The notes below the pieces were generated by a model. The model was not told where the DNA came from and made no database searches. It saw only the letters and a program-made list of their open reading frames with translations. From Streptomyces sp. TRM68416 (GTDB lineage Bacteria; Actinomycetota; Actinomycetes; Streptomycetales; Streptomycetaceae), in assembly GCF_014596915.1 (NCBI RefSeq), contig NZ_JACVWU010000017.1, positions 154,439 through 218,438 of the forward strand: DNA of 64,000 nucleotides, written 5' to 3'. The position numbers and the translations under genes are program-made. Shown here one piece after another: positions 50,123 through 60,677 of this stretch; the first letter of the stretch is position 1; each line of letters begins with the position of its first letter.

Positions 50123-50160
50123 GGGGCCGAACGACCCATGTCACCGGGCCGACCCGCCCC
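50123..50160. promoter_or_regulatory. Paired DevR/OsdR-like boxes before the maturation operon
   Basis: GGGGCCGAACGACCCA (50123-50138) and CGGGCCGACCCGCCCC (50145-50160) start 22 bp apart. The first matches the box between the universal stress genes at 13 of 16 positions. They lie 36 to 73 bases before the protease start. Confidence 0.55.
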
Positions 50161-50173
50161 GCGCCGCCGCCCC

Positions 50174-50986
50174 TTACGAGGGCACCACCGCGACCGGGCA
50201 CCTGGCGTGCCCGAGCAGCGCGCGTGCGGTGGCGCCGGAGCGCCGGCCGACCACCACGAGGCCCGCGTCGGTGGAGGCGCGGGCCAGCGCCACGGCCGGC
50301 GCCAGGAGCACCACGTCCTCCAGGACCGCGACCCCGGGGTACTTCTCGCGCCACGGCCGCAACGCGTCCGCCAGCAGCTGCACCTCGTGGTCCTCCCACG
50401 TCGCACGTGTGGCCTCGGGGACCGGGAAGGGCAGGCAGGCGGCACCCTCGGGAAGCCGCCAGGCGTGCACCGCGTGCAGACGGGTGCCGTGCAGCGCCGC
50501 CGCCGCGAAGGCGAAGTCGAGCGCGGCGTCCGAGGGGGCGCGCGCGTCGACGCCGACGACCACGCCGTCGGTGCGATGGGCGGGCCCCGGGGTGGCGAGC
50601 GTGCCCGGCACCAGGACCACCGGCCCGTCGGACCCCGTGGCCAGCGCCGACGCGGTCGACCCCACGGCGATCCCGGCGTGACCGCCCTCGCCGCGCAGGC
50701 CGACGACGAGCAGTTCCGCCCCGCGCAGGGCGGCCTCGGGCGCCCCGGCCGCACAGACGCTCCGGGACGTCAGCCCCGGGTGGCGGTCGAGGAGTTCGGC
50801 CACGACGTGCTCCGCCACCGCCTCGGGGCGGTACGGCCATCGCCCGGCCGTGTCCTCGGTCTCCGGCGCGGCCGCGTGCACCACCCACAGGGGCAGCCCG
50901 CGCAGCAGCGCCTCGCGCGCGGCCCAGTCCGCCGCGCTGCGACTGCGGGCCGACCGGTCGACACCGGCGATGATCACTCGTTCCAT
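50174..50986 (-). CDS. Universal stress protein, tandem domain
   Basis: A 270-residue protein with two USP domains. Domain 1 (1-140) starts VIIAGVDRSARSRSAADWAA and has the ATP-loop pattern GLRGEGGHAGIAVGSTAS. Domain 2 (150-270) starts VVVGVDARAPSDAALDFAFA and ends with GRRSGATARALLGHARCPVA. Tandem ATP-binding USPs are a hallmark of actinobacterial dormancy clusters. It is divergent from a second USP, and the paired boxes in the shared upstream region probably control both. It is not coupled to the protease gene, from which it is separated by 86 bases. Confidence 0.93.
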   Translation of the reverse strand: MERVIIAGVDRSARSRSAADWAAREALLRGLPLWVVHAAAPETEDTAGRWPYRPEAVAEHVVAELLDRHPGLTSRSVCAAGAPEAALRGAELLVVGLRGEGGHAGIAVGSTASALATGSDGPVVLVPGTLATPGPAHRTDGVVVGVDARAPSDAALDFAFAAAALHGTRLHAVHAWRLPEGAACLPFPVPEATRATWEDHEVQLLADALRPWREKYPGVAVLEDVVLLAPAVALARASTDAGLVVVGRRSGATARALLGHARCPVAVVPS

Positions 50987-51064
50987 GTCTGCCGCCTTCC
51001 GGCCGGGGAACCCGGCCCCTGCCCGGCCGAGCCCCACCTTTCCGGCCCGGCCGCTCCCGCAGCA

Positions 51065-51102
51065 GGGGCCGAACGGTCCCCGGTCGAAGACCTGGAGGCC
51101 CC
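51065..51102. promoter_or_regulatory. Paired DevR/OsdR-like boxes between divergent universal stress genes
   Basis: GGGGCCGAACGGTCCC (51065-51080) is the best box in the window, and AAGACCTGGAGGCCCC (51087-51102) starts 22 bp later with a weaker match. They are 79 to 116 bases before the minus-strand USP and 68 to 105 before the plus-strand one. Confidence 0.6.
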
Positions 51103-51169
51103 TGTCCGCAGGCGGTCCGTGGGACGACGCTGGCACCGAGGAGCAGTTCGAGCGCAGGAGGTGCGCGCC

Positions 51170-52072
51170 ATGCTTTTGCCCGTGATCGCCGGAGTCGACG
51201 GTTCCACCGAGAGCCTCGCCGCCGCCGAGTGGGCCGCCCGCGAGGCGGTACGCCGGCAGCGGCCCCTGCGTCTGGTGCACGCCTGGAGCTGGCAGCCGCA
51301 CCGGGACGACAGCCATCTCGCCACCGCGGCCCAGCGCCACCTGGCACGCCAGGCGCTGCACCGGGCCGAGGAACGCATCCTGCGCACCACCCCCGGCGTC
51401 ACCCTCGACGAGGACCAGGTCGAGGGCCCGGCGACCGCGGCCCTGCTGCACGCCGCTACCCAGGCCGACCTGCTCGTGCTCGGCTCCCGCGGACTCAGCG
51501 GCTTCACCGGCTTCCTGGTCGGGTCGGTCGCCCTCGGGGTGGTGGCCCGCACCGAGCGGCCCGTCGTCCTCGTCCGCGCGGACGAGGAGGCCGCCGACGA
51601 GCACCTGCCCGGACCCGGCGGCAGCGCCTCTGTCCGCACCGGATACCGGGACGTCGTCCTCGGTATCGACCTGGGCGACCCCTGCGACGAGGTGATCGCG
51701 TTCGCCTTCGAGGCCGCCCGGCTGCGCGGCTCCCGCCTGAAGGTGGTCCACGCCTGGCAGCCGCCCTCCCCCCTCGGCCTCGGCCCCGGCGAGATCGGCC
51801 TGGCCGAGGGCCCCCGGCAGGCGGAGGAGTGGCTGGGCTTCATGACGGCCGTGCTCCAGGTGTGGCGCGACAAGTACCCGGACGTCGAGGTCGTCGAGAC
51901 GGTCACCGCCGGCCGGGCCCCGTCCGTCCTGGTGCGGGCCGCGTCCGGGGCGAGTCTCCTGGTAGTGGGCCGCCGCAGTACCGACCGCCCGGCGGGCCCC
52001 CGCACCGGCCCCGTCGTGCACGCCGCCATCCACCACGTCGACTGCCCTGTGGCCGTCGTCCCTCACGACTGA
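51170..52072 (+). CDS. Universal stress protein, tandem domain
   Basis: A 300-residue protein with two USP domains. Domain 1 begins VIAGVDGSTESLAAAEWAAR with the ATP loop GSRGLSGFTGFLVGSVAL; domain 2 begins VVLGIDLGDPCDEVIAFAFE, and its loop (GRRSTDRPAGPRTGPVVHAA) is less regular, so ATP may bind mainly in domain 1. ATG 51170 follows AGGAGG at 51157-51162. PPDK follows after 11 bp in the same operon, a pairing also known from the dormancy-type cluster of S. coelicolor. Confidence 0.93.
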   Translation: MLLPVIAGVDGSTESLAAAEWAAREAVRRQRPLRLVHAWSWQPHRDDSHLATAAQRHLARQALHRAEERILRTTPGVTLDEDQVEGPATAALLHAATQADLLVLGSRGLSGFTGFLVGSVALGVVARTERPVVLVRADEEAADEHLPGPGGSASVRTGYRDVVLGIDLGDPCDEVIAFAFEAARLRGSRLKVVHAWQPPSPLGLGPGEIGLAEGPRQAEEWLGFMTAVLQVWRDKYPDVEVVETVTAGRAPSVLVRAASGASLLVVGRRSTDRPAGPRTGPVVHAAIHHVDCPVAVVPHD

Positions 52073-52083
52073 AAGGCCCCCTG

Positions 52084-54771
<2,688 letters not shown>

Positions 54772-54787
54772 GGCGCACGGGTGAATG

Positions 54788-54822
54788 CCCGGGGGCGCAG
54801 GACTGACGCCTTCGCCCCCGGG
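54788..54822 (+). terminator. Terminator between ppdK and ctaD
   Basis: CCCGGGGGCG (54788-54797) pairs perfectly with CGCCCCCGGG (54813-54822) across a 15-base loop, 16 bases after the ppdK stop. It is positioned to separate the USP-ppdK operon from the ctaD operon. Confidence 0.75.
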
Positions 54823-54836
54823 GTACCCAGCGGCCC

Positions 54837-56492
54837 ATGGCGGTGGACAGCAGGACGCAGCGGCCGGGCACGACAGGGCCGGGACCACGCACGACCCTGG
54901 GCCGGGCGTTGCTGCGCTGGGCCACCACGACCGATCACAAGGTGATCGGCAACCTGTACCTGACGACCGCCTTCGGGTTCTTCCTGCTGGGCGGTCTCCT
55001 CGCGCTCCTGATGCGGGCCGAACTCGCCCGCCCGGGGCTGCAGTTGGTCAGCAACGACCAGTACAACCAGCTGTTCACCGTGCACGGCACGATCATGATG
55101 CTGCTGTTCGCGACCCCGCTGTTCGCCGGGTTCGCCAACGCCGTGATGCCGCTCCAGATCGGCGCCCCGGACGTCGCCTTCCCCCGCATGAACGCCCTGT
55201 CGTACTGGCTGTACCTGTTCGGCGGCCTGATGGTGGTCTCCGGCTTCCTGGTCCCGGGCGGGGCGGCCTCCTTCGGCTGGTTCGCCTACGCCCCGCTGAA
55301 CAGCGCCGTACGCAGCCCCGGAGCGGGCGGGGACCTGTGGACCATGGGTCTGGTGGTGACGGGGGTGTCCACCACGCTCGGCGCGGTCAACTTCATCACC
55401 ACCATCCTCTGCCTGCGCGCCCCCGGCATGACCATGTTCCGGATGCCGATCTTCACCTGGAACGTGCTGTTCACCTCGATCCTGATCCTTCCGGCCTTCC
55501 CCGTCCTCACCGCCGCCCTGCTCGCCCTGGAGGCGGACCGAAAATTCGGGGCGCACATCTTCGACGCGGCCAGCGGCGGCGCACTGCTGTGGCAGCACCT
55601 GTTCTGGTTCTTCGGCCACCCGGAGGTGTACATCGTCGCGCTGCCGTTCTTCGGGATCATCTCCGAGATCATCCCGGTCTTCAGCCGCAAACCGATCTTC
55701 AGCTACCTCGGACTGGTCGGCGCCACCATCGCCATCACCATGCTCTCCGCCGTGGTGTGGGCCCACCACATGTTCGCCACCGGCGCGGTGCTGCTGCCGT
55801 TCTTCTCCCTGATGTCGTTCCTCATCGCCGTCCCCACGGGCATCAAGTTCTTCGCCTGGATCGGCACGATGATGAAGGGATCCCTGTCCTTCGAGACCCC
55901 CATGCTGTGGTCGTGCGGCTTCCTGGTGACCTTCCTGCTCGGCGGCATGAGCGGCGTCCTGATCGCCTCACCGCCGCTCGACTTCCACCTCACCGACTCC
56001 TACTTCATCGTCGCCCACCTGCACTACGTCCTGTTCGGCACCGTCGTCTTCGCGATGTTCGCCGGCTTCTACTTCTGGTGGCCCAAACTCACCGGCAAGC
56101 ACCTCGACGAACGCCTGGGCAAGATGCACTTCTGGACGCTGTTCGTCGGCTTCCAGACCACCTTCCTGGTCCAGCACTGGCTCGGCCAGCAGGGCATGCC
56201 CCGCCGCTACGCCGACTACCTGGCCGCCGACGGCTTCACCCTCCTGAACACCATCAGCTCCATCGGCGCCTTCCTCCTCGGCCTGTCGACACTGCCGTTC
56301 CTCTACAACGTCTGGCGCACCGCCCGCCACGGACGCCGCGTCGACGCCGACGACCCCTGGGGCTACGGCCGCTCCCTGGAATGGGCCACCTCCAGCCCGC
56401 CCCCGCGCCACAACTTCACGGCGCTGCCCCGGATCCGCTCCGAGTCCCCGGCGTTCGACCTGCACCACCCGGACATCGCCAAGGAGAGCTGA
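54837..56492 (+). CDS. ctaD: Cytochrome c oxidase subunit I (aa3 type)
   Basis: A 551-residue integral membrane catalytic subunit with about twelve helices. The residues needed for function are present: HGTIMMLLFATPLFAGFANA near the heme a ligand, FGHPEVYIVALPFFGIISEI with the Tyr-His pair, VWAHHMFATG for CuB, PTGIKFFAWIGTM with the K-channel Lys, and DSYFIVAHLHYVLFG with heme ligands. It is followed by a ctaF-like gene overlapping by one base. No ctaC, ctaE or qcrCA genes are nearby, so this is an orphan extra copy that must borrow other subunits. Confidence 0.95.
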   Translation: MAVDSRTQRPGTTGPGPRTTLGRALLRWATTTDHKVIGNLYLTTAFGFFLLGGLLALLMRAELARPGLQLVSNDQYNQLFTVHGTIMMLLFATPLFAGFANAVMPLQIGAPDVAFPRMNALSYWLYLFGGLMVVSGFLVPGGAASFGWFAYAPLNSAVRSPGAGGDLWTMGLVVTGVSTTLGAVNFITTILCLRAPGMTMFRMPIFTWNVLFTSILILPAFPVLTAALLALEADRKFGAHIFDAASGGALLWQHLFWFFGHPEVYIVALPFFGIISEIIPVFSRKPIFSYLGLVGATIAITMLSAVVWAHHMFATGAVLLPFFSLMSFLIAVPTGIKFFAWIGTMMKGSLSFETPMLWSCGFLVTFLLGGMSGVLIASPPLDFHLTDSYFIVAHLHYVLFGTVVFAMFAGFYFWWPKLTGKHLDERLGKMHFWTLFVGFQTTFLVQHWLGQQGMPRRYADYLAADGFTLLNTISSIGAFLLGLSTLPFLYNVWRTARHGRRVDADDPWGYGRSLEWATSSPPPRHNFTALPRIRSESPAFDLHHPDIAKES

Positions 56493-56917
56493 TGCGCACC
56501 GAGTCCCGCCTGTTCGCCGGCGTGGCCGTGTTCTTCCTCGTCACGGCCGTCGGCTACGGCTGGCGCTCCCGCGAACCCGCCGGCACCGCCGTGCTGGCCC
56601 TCGCGTTCCTGATGGCCGCGCTCGTCGCGTTCTTCCTGCACACGCAGTACCGCAAACGGGGCCTGCGCGCGCAGGACCGCAAGGACGCCGAGGTCGTCGA
56701 CACCTCCGGCCCGCTGGACTTCTTCCCGCCGCACAGCCCCTGGCCCGTCGTCACCGCCCTGGGTTCGGTGCTGCTCGCGCTCGGCATCGTCTACGGCCTG
56801 TGGCTGGCCCTGCTCGGCCTCGGCGTGCTCGCCCTCGGGGTGTTCGGCCTGGTCTTCCAGTACGCCGGCCGCGACGCTCAGCGCTCCCGCTCCTCCTCGC
56901 CCCGGGGCCGCTCGTAG
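56492..56917 (+). CDS. ctaF: Cytochrome c oxidase subunit IV-like protein
   Basis: A 141-residue membrane protein of the actinobacterial oxidase subunit IV type, with four hydrophobic segments (FAGVAVFFLVTAVGYGW, AVLALAFLMAALVAFFLHTQ, VTALGSVLLALGIVYGLWL and LGLGVLALGVFGLVFQYAG) and the family DFFPPHSPWP link. ATG 56492 shares one base with the ctaD stop. Its 3' end overlaps the 3' end of the convergent qcrB gene by 40 bases. It probably stabilises the subunit I copy. Confidence 0.88.
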   Translation: MRTESRLFAGVAVFFLVTAVGYGWRSREPAGTAVLALAFLMAALVAFFLHTQYRKRGLRAQDRKDAEVVDTSGPLDFFPPHSPWPVVTALGSVLLALGIVYGLWLALLGLGVLALGVFGLVFQYAGRDAQRSRSSSPRGRS

Positions 56918-58374
56918 CCGTAGGCCTCCAGGACGTACCGCTGCTCCCCGTCCAGCGGCTCGTGGCTCTCCTCGTACCCGCCCGCGACGGTCTGCCGCAC
57001 CTCGCCGGTCTCCTCGCCCTGCTCCAGCCGCTCCTGGTCGGCCTCCTGAAGGGCGAGGCACACGCGCCGGGTCACCATGTACGCCAGCGGCGGCAACAGG
57101 ACGAAGGCCACCCTGAACACCCAGGTCAGGGTGTTCAGGGAGACGTGGAAGACAAGGGCGATCACGTCGTTGCCGCCGGCCGTGAGCAGGACGCCGTAGC
57201 CGCAGATCGCGGCGACGCCGAGGCCCGTGCGCACCGGGTTGTCGCGCGGGCGGTCGCACAGGTGGTGTTCCCCGTGGTCGCCGGTGAACCGGCGTTCGAG
57301 GAACGGATAGGCGTAGAGCACCGCGAACAGGGCCCCCGGCAGGACGACCGCGGGGAGCAGCACGTTCCACATCAGCGTGTGCCCGGCGAGCGTCGTTTCC
57401 CAGGGCGGCACCAGGCGCAGCGAGCCCTCCAGGAAGCCGACGTACCAGTCGGGCTGCGAGCCCGTCGACACGGCGTGCGGACGGTAGGGGCCGTACGCCC
57501 AGACCGGATTGACCTGGGCCACGCCGGACAGGACCGTCAGCACACCGAACACCATCAGGAACAGGCCGCCCGAGGAGGCGGTGAACTGCGGGAACATCGG
57601 CTTGCCGACGGCGTTGCGCTCGCTGCGGCCGCGGCCCGCCCACTGGGTGTGCTTCAGATAGAACACCAGGATCAGATGGAGGGTGATCAGCGCGAGCATC
57701 AGCCCCGGCACCAGCAGGATGTGCAGGGTGTACAGCCGGGGGATCAGGTCCTCGCCCGGGAACTCGCCGCCGAAGGCGAAGAAGCTCACGTACGTGCCCA
57801 CGATCGGGATCGACATCATGATGCCCTGCGCGATCCGCAGGCCCGTCCCCGACAGCAGGTCGTCGGGGAGCGAGTAGCCGGCGAAGCCCTCGACGAGCGC
57901 CAGCAGGAACAGCGTCACGCCGATCAGCCAGTTGACCTGGCGGGGCCGCCGGAAGGCCCCCGTGAAGAAGACCCGCAACAGGTGCAGCCCGATCGCGGCG
58001 AGGAAGACCAGCGCCGCCCAGTGGTGCAGCTGACGGATCAGCAGCCCGCCCCGTACGTCGAAGCTGATGTCGAGGGTCGACGCGTACGCCTCCGACATGC
58101 GGATCCCGTCGAGCGGCCGGTACGAGCCGTGGTAGACGACCTCCGTCGTCGACGGATGGAAGAACAGCGTCAGCCATACGCCCGTCAGCAGCAGGACGAC
58201 GAAGCTGTACAGGGCGATCTCGCCCAGGAAGAACGACCAGTGGTGGGGGAACGCCTTGCGCAGCAGGCCGCCGCCCTCGTAGAGAGGGAGGCGGCCGTCC
58301 ACCCAGTCGGTGGTGCGTTGCGAGGCGTGACGGGCTCGCGCGGCGGCCCGGGCCCTTCTCGTCCTCCACAGCAC
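56878..58374 (-). CDS. qcrB: Cytochrome bc1 complex cytochrome b subunit (orphan QcrB)
   Basis: A 498-residue integral membrane protein of the actinobacterial QcrB type. Heme ligands lie in QLHHWAALVFLAAIGLHLLR and LHILLVPGLMLALITLHLI; the Qo-site motif is PDWYVGFLEG (PEWY in many relatives). N-terminal start at GTG 58374 gives the basic leader LWRTRRARAAARARHASQRT. No qcrA or qcrC accompanies it. It converges on ctaF with a 40-base overlap. With ctaD and ctaF it forms a small set of alternative respiratory core subunits, perhaps swapped into the supercomplex under special conditions. Confidence 0.93.
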   Translation of the reverse strand: MLWRTRRARAAARARHASQRTTDWVDGRLPLYEGGGLLRKAFPHHWSFFLGEIALYSFVVLLLTGVWLTLFFHPSTTEVVYHGSYRPLDGIRMSEAYASTLDISFDVRGGLLIRQLHHWAALVFLAAIGLHLLRVFFTGAFRRPRQVNWLIGVTLFLLALVEGFAGYSLPDDLLSGTGLRIAQGIMMSIPIVGTYVSFFAFGGEFPGEDLIPRLYTLHILLVPGLMLALITLHLILVFYLKHTQWAGRGRSERNAVGKPMFPQFTASSGGLFLMVFGVLTVLSGVAQVNPVWAYGPYRPHAVSTGSQPDWYVGFLEGSLRLVPPWETTLAGHTLMWNVLLPAVVLPGALFAVLYAYPFLERRFTGDHGEHHLCDRPRDNPVRTGLGVAAICGYGVLLTAGGNDVIALVFHVSLNTLTWVFRVAFVLLPPLAYMVTRRVCLALQEADQERLEQGEETGEVRQTVAGGYEESHEPLDGEQRYVLEAYGYERPRGEEERER

Positions 58375-58415
58375 GGATCACGAGTGCCCTCGCAGCCGCG
58401 CCGGGAAACAGGTGA

Positions 58416-58766
58416 CTACCTACGATCACCCTTCGGCTTGCCCCGCTGGTCCGGGGTGCCGTGCGGCGGCGGGCTGAACGGCTCGGGCGAGGTCACCGGC
58501 GACACCGGGGAACCCGTGCGCCGCTCGTCCTGTTCCGGACGCAGCGCGTGGGGGTCGCCGGACGTCGGTTCGGCGCCGGCCTCCAACTGCTCCAGACGGG
58601 CGGCCAGCACCTCGGTCACCGGGAGCCGGTCGGCGTGCGAGCGTTCGTACGCCAGCAGCTCCTCCACCTCGCCGGCGGTCAGCGACCGTACACGGCTCTC
58701 CAGGCCGCCGATCGGCAGATGGTCGTAGTCGGGCAGCGGCAGGGTGTTGCGGGCGGGGTCGGCCAT
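58416..58766 (-). CDS. Small protein of unknown function
   Basis: A 116-residue soluble protein. The central part, LPDYDHLPIGGLESRVRSLT, followed by VEELLAYERSHADRLPVTEV and LAARLEQLEAGAEP, recalls small actinobacterial proteins of unknown function with a helical LxxRxxxLtxxELexLLxYE pattern; the C-terminal 45 residues are Pro- and Arg-rich. ATG 58766 has AGGGAA upstream; GTG 58775 is too close to that site. It lies 41 bases upstream of qcrB on the same strand and may be co-transcribed. I cannot assign a role. Confidence 0.75.
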   Translation of the reverse strand: MADPARNTLPLPDYDHLPIGGLESRVRSLTAGEVEELLAYERSHADRLPVTEVLAARLEQLEAGAEPTSGDPHALRPEQDERRTGSPVSPVTSPEPFSPPPHGTPDQRGKPKGDRR

Positions 58767-58840
58767 GGTTCTCACTTCCCTACGGTGTTGGTTCCGCCGG
58801 CGGGCGTCCGGTCCCTACGGTCTGTCTCCGTCGGTGGGCG

Positions 58841-59206
58841 TCAGCTGCCGCCGGGGCCGCCGCTGCCGAACGAGCCGCTGCTGCCCCCGTTCCAGCGCGG
58901 CCGCTTCTTCTCCGGGCTCGGCCGGGACGGGCTGTTGCCGAAGGCGGGCATCTCGTGCGGGGTCACACGGTGATCGCTCCGGGGCACCTCGTCCGGCTCC
59001 CTGCCCTCCCGCACCTCGTGCACCGCGCCCTCGGGGGGCAGTGTGGGCTGGTCCTGCCGCCGCGGCGGCGGGGGCTCACGGCGCCTGATGCGGGCGCCCA
59101 GCACGAAGGCACCGAGCAGCAGCGCCACGACAACCACGCCCGCGACGATCAGCCCGATACCGAGCGCGCCGCTCGTGGCGGCGATGTTCATCCAGGTCGT
59201 GTCCAT
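58841..59206 (-). CDS. Small single-pass membrane protein (DUF6479-like)
   Basis: A 121-residue protein. An N-terminal hydrophobic helix (SGALGIGLIVAGVVVVALLL, then GAFVLGARIRRREP) anchors it, with the cytosolic remainder hydrophilic and ending in a Gly/Ser-rich tail. HEVREGREPDEVPRSDHRVT and TPHEMPAFGN are typical of the small membrane proteins grouped as DUF6479 in Streptomyces. Function is unknown. It heads the minus-strand set that continues into the 116-residue protein and qcrB, although the 74-bp gap allows a separate promoter. Confidence 0.8.
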   Translation of the reverse strand: MDTTWMNIAATSGALGIGLIVAGVVVVALLLGAFVLGARIRRREPPPPRRQDQPTLPPEGAVHEVREGREPDEVPRSDHRVTPHEMPAFGNSPSRPSPEKKRPRWNGGSSGSFGSGGPGGS

Positions 59207-59280
59207 GGGGCGCGAGTACCCCCGCCGACCTTCGTGAACCGGGCCGTCGCGATCTGCCGGAACCCGGGCCCGGGCCCGAG

Positions 59281-59365
59281 CCGGGGCTCGGGGCGGAATC
59301 TGGCCCGGGGCTCGGGGCGGAACCTGGGCCGGGGCCCGGACGGAATCTGGGCCGGAACGCGGGCA
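59281..59365. repeat. 24-bp degenerate tandem repeats upstream of the Cys-rich gene
   Basis: Units 59281-59304 and 59305-59328 begin with the same CCGGGGCTCGGGGCGGAA, and a third, 59329-59351, is a shortened variant; traces of a fourth follow. They fill the divergent gap between the DUF6479-like gene and the Cys-rich gene. Confidence 0.8.
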
Positions 59366-59419
59366 GGGGCCCGGGGCGGGACCGGGTTTGGCGCCCGGCG
59401 CGTCGGCTACCCGCGCGAT

Positions 59420-59794
59420 GTGACCTCGACTACAACGCAGCAGCAGCTCTTCCAGTACCTGGAGGACCGCTTCGCGTGCGCCCAGGCGTGCACCGAGTGT
59501 GCGCGTGCCTGTGCGCTGCGCGCGAGCCTGATGGATCCGGACGGCACGGAGGAACAGGAGCTCGTACGACGCAAGGGCATCATGTGCGCCGAGGTGTGCG
59601 ACGCCACCTGCAGGGTGCTGTCCGAACAGAACCGCACGGACGAGACCGGCATCCGCGTCCAACTGGAGTGGTGCCGCACCGTCTGCCTGGAGTGCGCCCA
59701 CGTCTTCGACGGACGGCCGGGCGCGGAGGACGGCGCGAAGGCGTGCCGGGAGTGCGCACAGGCGTGCACGGACTTCCTGGCCTCACTGGGGTGA
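59420..59794 (+). CDS. Four-helix-bundle Cys-rich (copper-binding Csp-like) protein
   Basis: A 124-residue protein with about a dozen cysteines spaced along helices (FACAQACTECARACALRA, GIMCAEVCDATCRVL, EWCRTVCLECAHVF, KACRECAQACTDF). This is the pattern of the DUF326/Csp copper-storage family, in which Cys side chains line the inside of a four-helix bundle and hold Cu(I). It has no signal peptide, so it would be cytosolic. GTG 59420 starts the frame; an overlapping ATG at 59418 is out of frame. Copper storage fits the nearby oxidase genes, but this is inference. Confidence 0.85.
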   Translation: MTSTTTQQQLFQYLEDRFACAQACTECARACALRASLMDPDGTEEQELVRRKGIMCAEVCDATCRVLSEQNRTDETGIRVQLEWCRTVCLECAHVFDGRPGAEDGAKACRECAQACTDFLASLG

Positions 59795-59808
59795 CGGACT
59801 TCCCGGCC

Positions 59809-60390
59809 TCACTGGGGTGACGCCGTCACCGGCCGTCCCATCCGTACGTTCCAGCGTCCCGACCGCCCGCTGAGCTCCACCAGCGTCAGCGGCGGCACGT
59901 CCGTCCGCCAGAAGGCCGTCTCCGGCGCCTCCAGCGCCCGCACCACCGCGGCCCGGACGAGTTCCGGTTCGATGACCGCGACGGTCCGTCCGTCGGCCTC
60001 GGCGGCCGTCTCCAGCCAGTCCCCGACACGGTCGCACACCGCGCGCACCGACTCGCCGCCGTGCGGTGCGGCGTCGGGGTCCGTCAGCCAGCGTGCCAGT
60101 TCCGCCGGCTCGCGCGTGCCGACGTCCGCCAGGGTCGCGCCGCGCCACCGGCCCGCGTCCAGGGGCGCCAGCCGGGGCTCGTCCACGGCCGCCGTGAGGC
60201 CCAGGGCCTCGGCGGTCCCGCGGCAGCGGACGGTGGGGGAGACCCAGGCCCGCCGCGCCACCGGGAGGGTGCCCGCGGCGGCGCGGGCGAGCCGTAGCCC
60301 CGAGGGGTCGAGCGGGGAGCCGTCGTCGAAGCGGGCCTCCCGCAGTGCCGCGGTGATCGCCGGTGAGATCAACATCACCCGACTTGTCAT
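59809..60390 (-). CDS. Histidine-phosphatase-fold protein lacking the RHG motif
   Basis: A 193-residue protein of the phosphoglycerate-mutase/histidine-phosphatase fold. The first strand should read LxRHGxT; here it is VMLISPAITAALREARFDDG, so the catalytic RHG is absent. Later features remain (WVSPTVRCRGTAEALGL, LDAGRWRGATL, PHGGESVRAVCDRVGDWLET). It may be non-catalytic or use another chemistry. It faces the cobalamin riboswitch and cbtBA across about 290 bases; such proteins are often encoded beside cobalt transport genes in Streptomyces. Confidence 0.82.
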   Translation of the reverse strand: MTSRVMLISPAITAALREARFDDGSPLDPSGLRLARAAAGTLPVARRAWVSPTVRCRGTAEALGLTAAVDEPRLAPLDAGRWRGATLADVGTREPAELARWLTDPDAAPHGGESVRAVCDRVGDWLETAAEADGRTVAVIEPELVRAAVVRALEAPETAFWRTDVPPLTLVELSGRSGRWNVRMGRPVTASPQ

Positions 60391-60499
60391 GAGCCCGTCC
60401 TTGCGGTCAATGCCCCACCCCTGTCCGGTACTTGCCCCGTCCCGCGCCCCCCGAGGGCGCACGACGCCGTTCCGTGCGCCCTTGGCCGCCTTCCCGGCA

Positions 60500-60620
60500 C
60501 GCGGTACCTTCTCGTCGAAATCGACGACGGACATACGGAAGCCGGTGAGATTCCGGCACGGTCGCGCCACTGTATGCCTCGGGCGCACCCAGGGGTGCGG
60601 GCCGGGTGAGTCAGACCCGT
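60500..60620 (+). promoter_or_regulatory. Cobalamin riboswitch before cbtBA
   Basis: The core is clear: GGAAGCCGGTGAGATTCCGG, followed by CGGTCGCGCCACTGTATG with the B12-box GCCACTGT, then GGGGTGCGGGCCGGGTGAGTC. These match the conserved order of cobalamin aptamers. It lies 58 to 178 bases upstream of the cbtB start. The exact 5' border is approximate. It predicts that cobalamin turns off CbtBA. Confidence 0.92.
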
Positions 60621-60652
60621 CCCGTCGTCCTGTGCACCACCGAGACGGGACG
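60618..60652 (+). promoter_or_regulatory. Hairpin following the cobalamin aptamer
   Basis: CGTCCCGTC (60618-60626) pairs perfectly with GACGGGACG (60644-60652) across a 17-base loop, between the aptamer and the cbtB ribosome site AGGAGG. It is a candidate expression platform, either as a terminator or by competing with aptamer helices. Confidence 0.7.
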
Positions 60653-60677
60653 CGAGTTCCCCCAGGAGGTACCTGCC

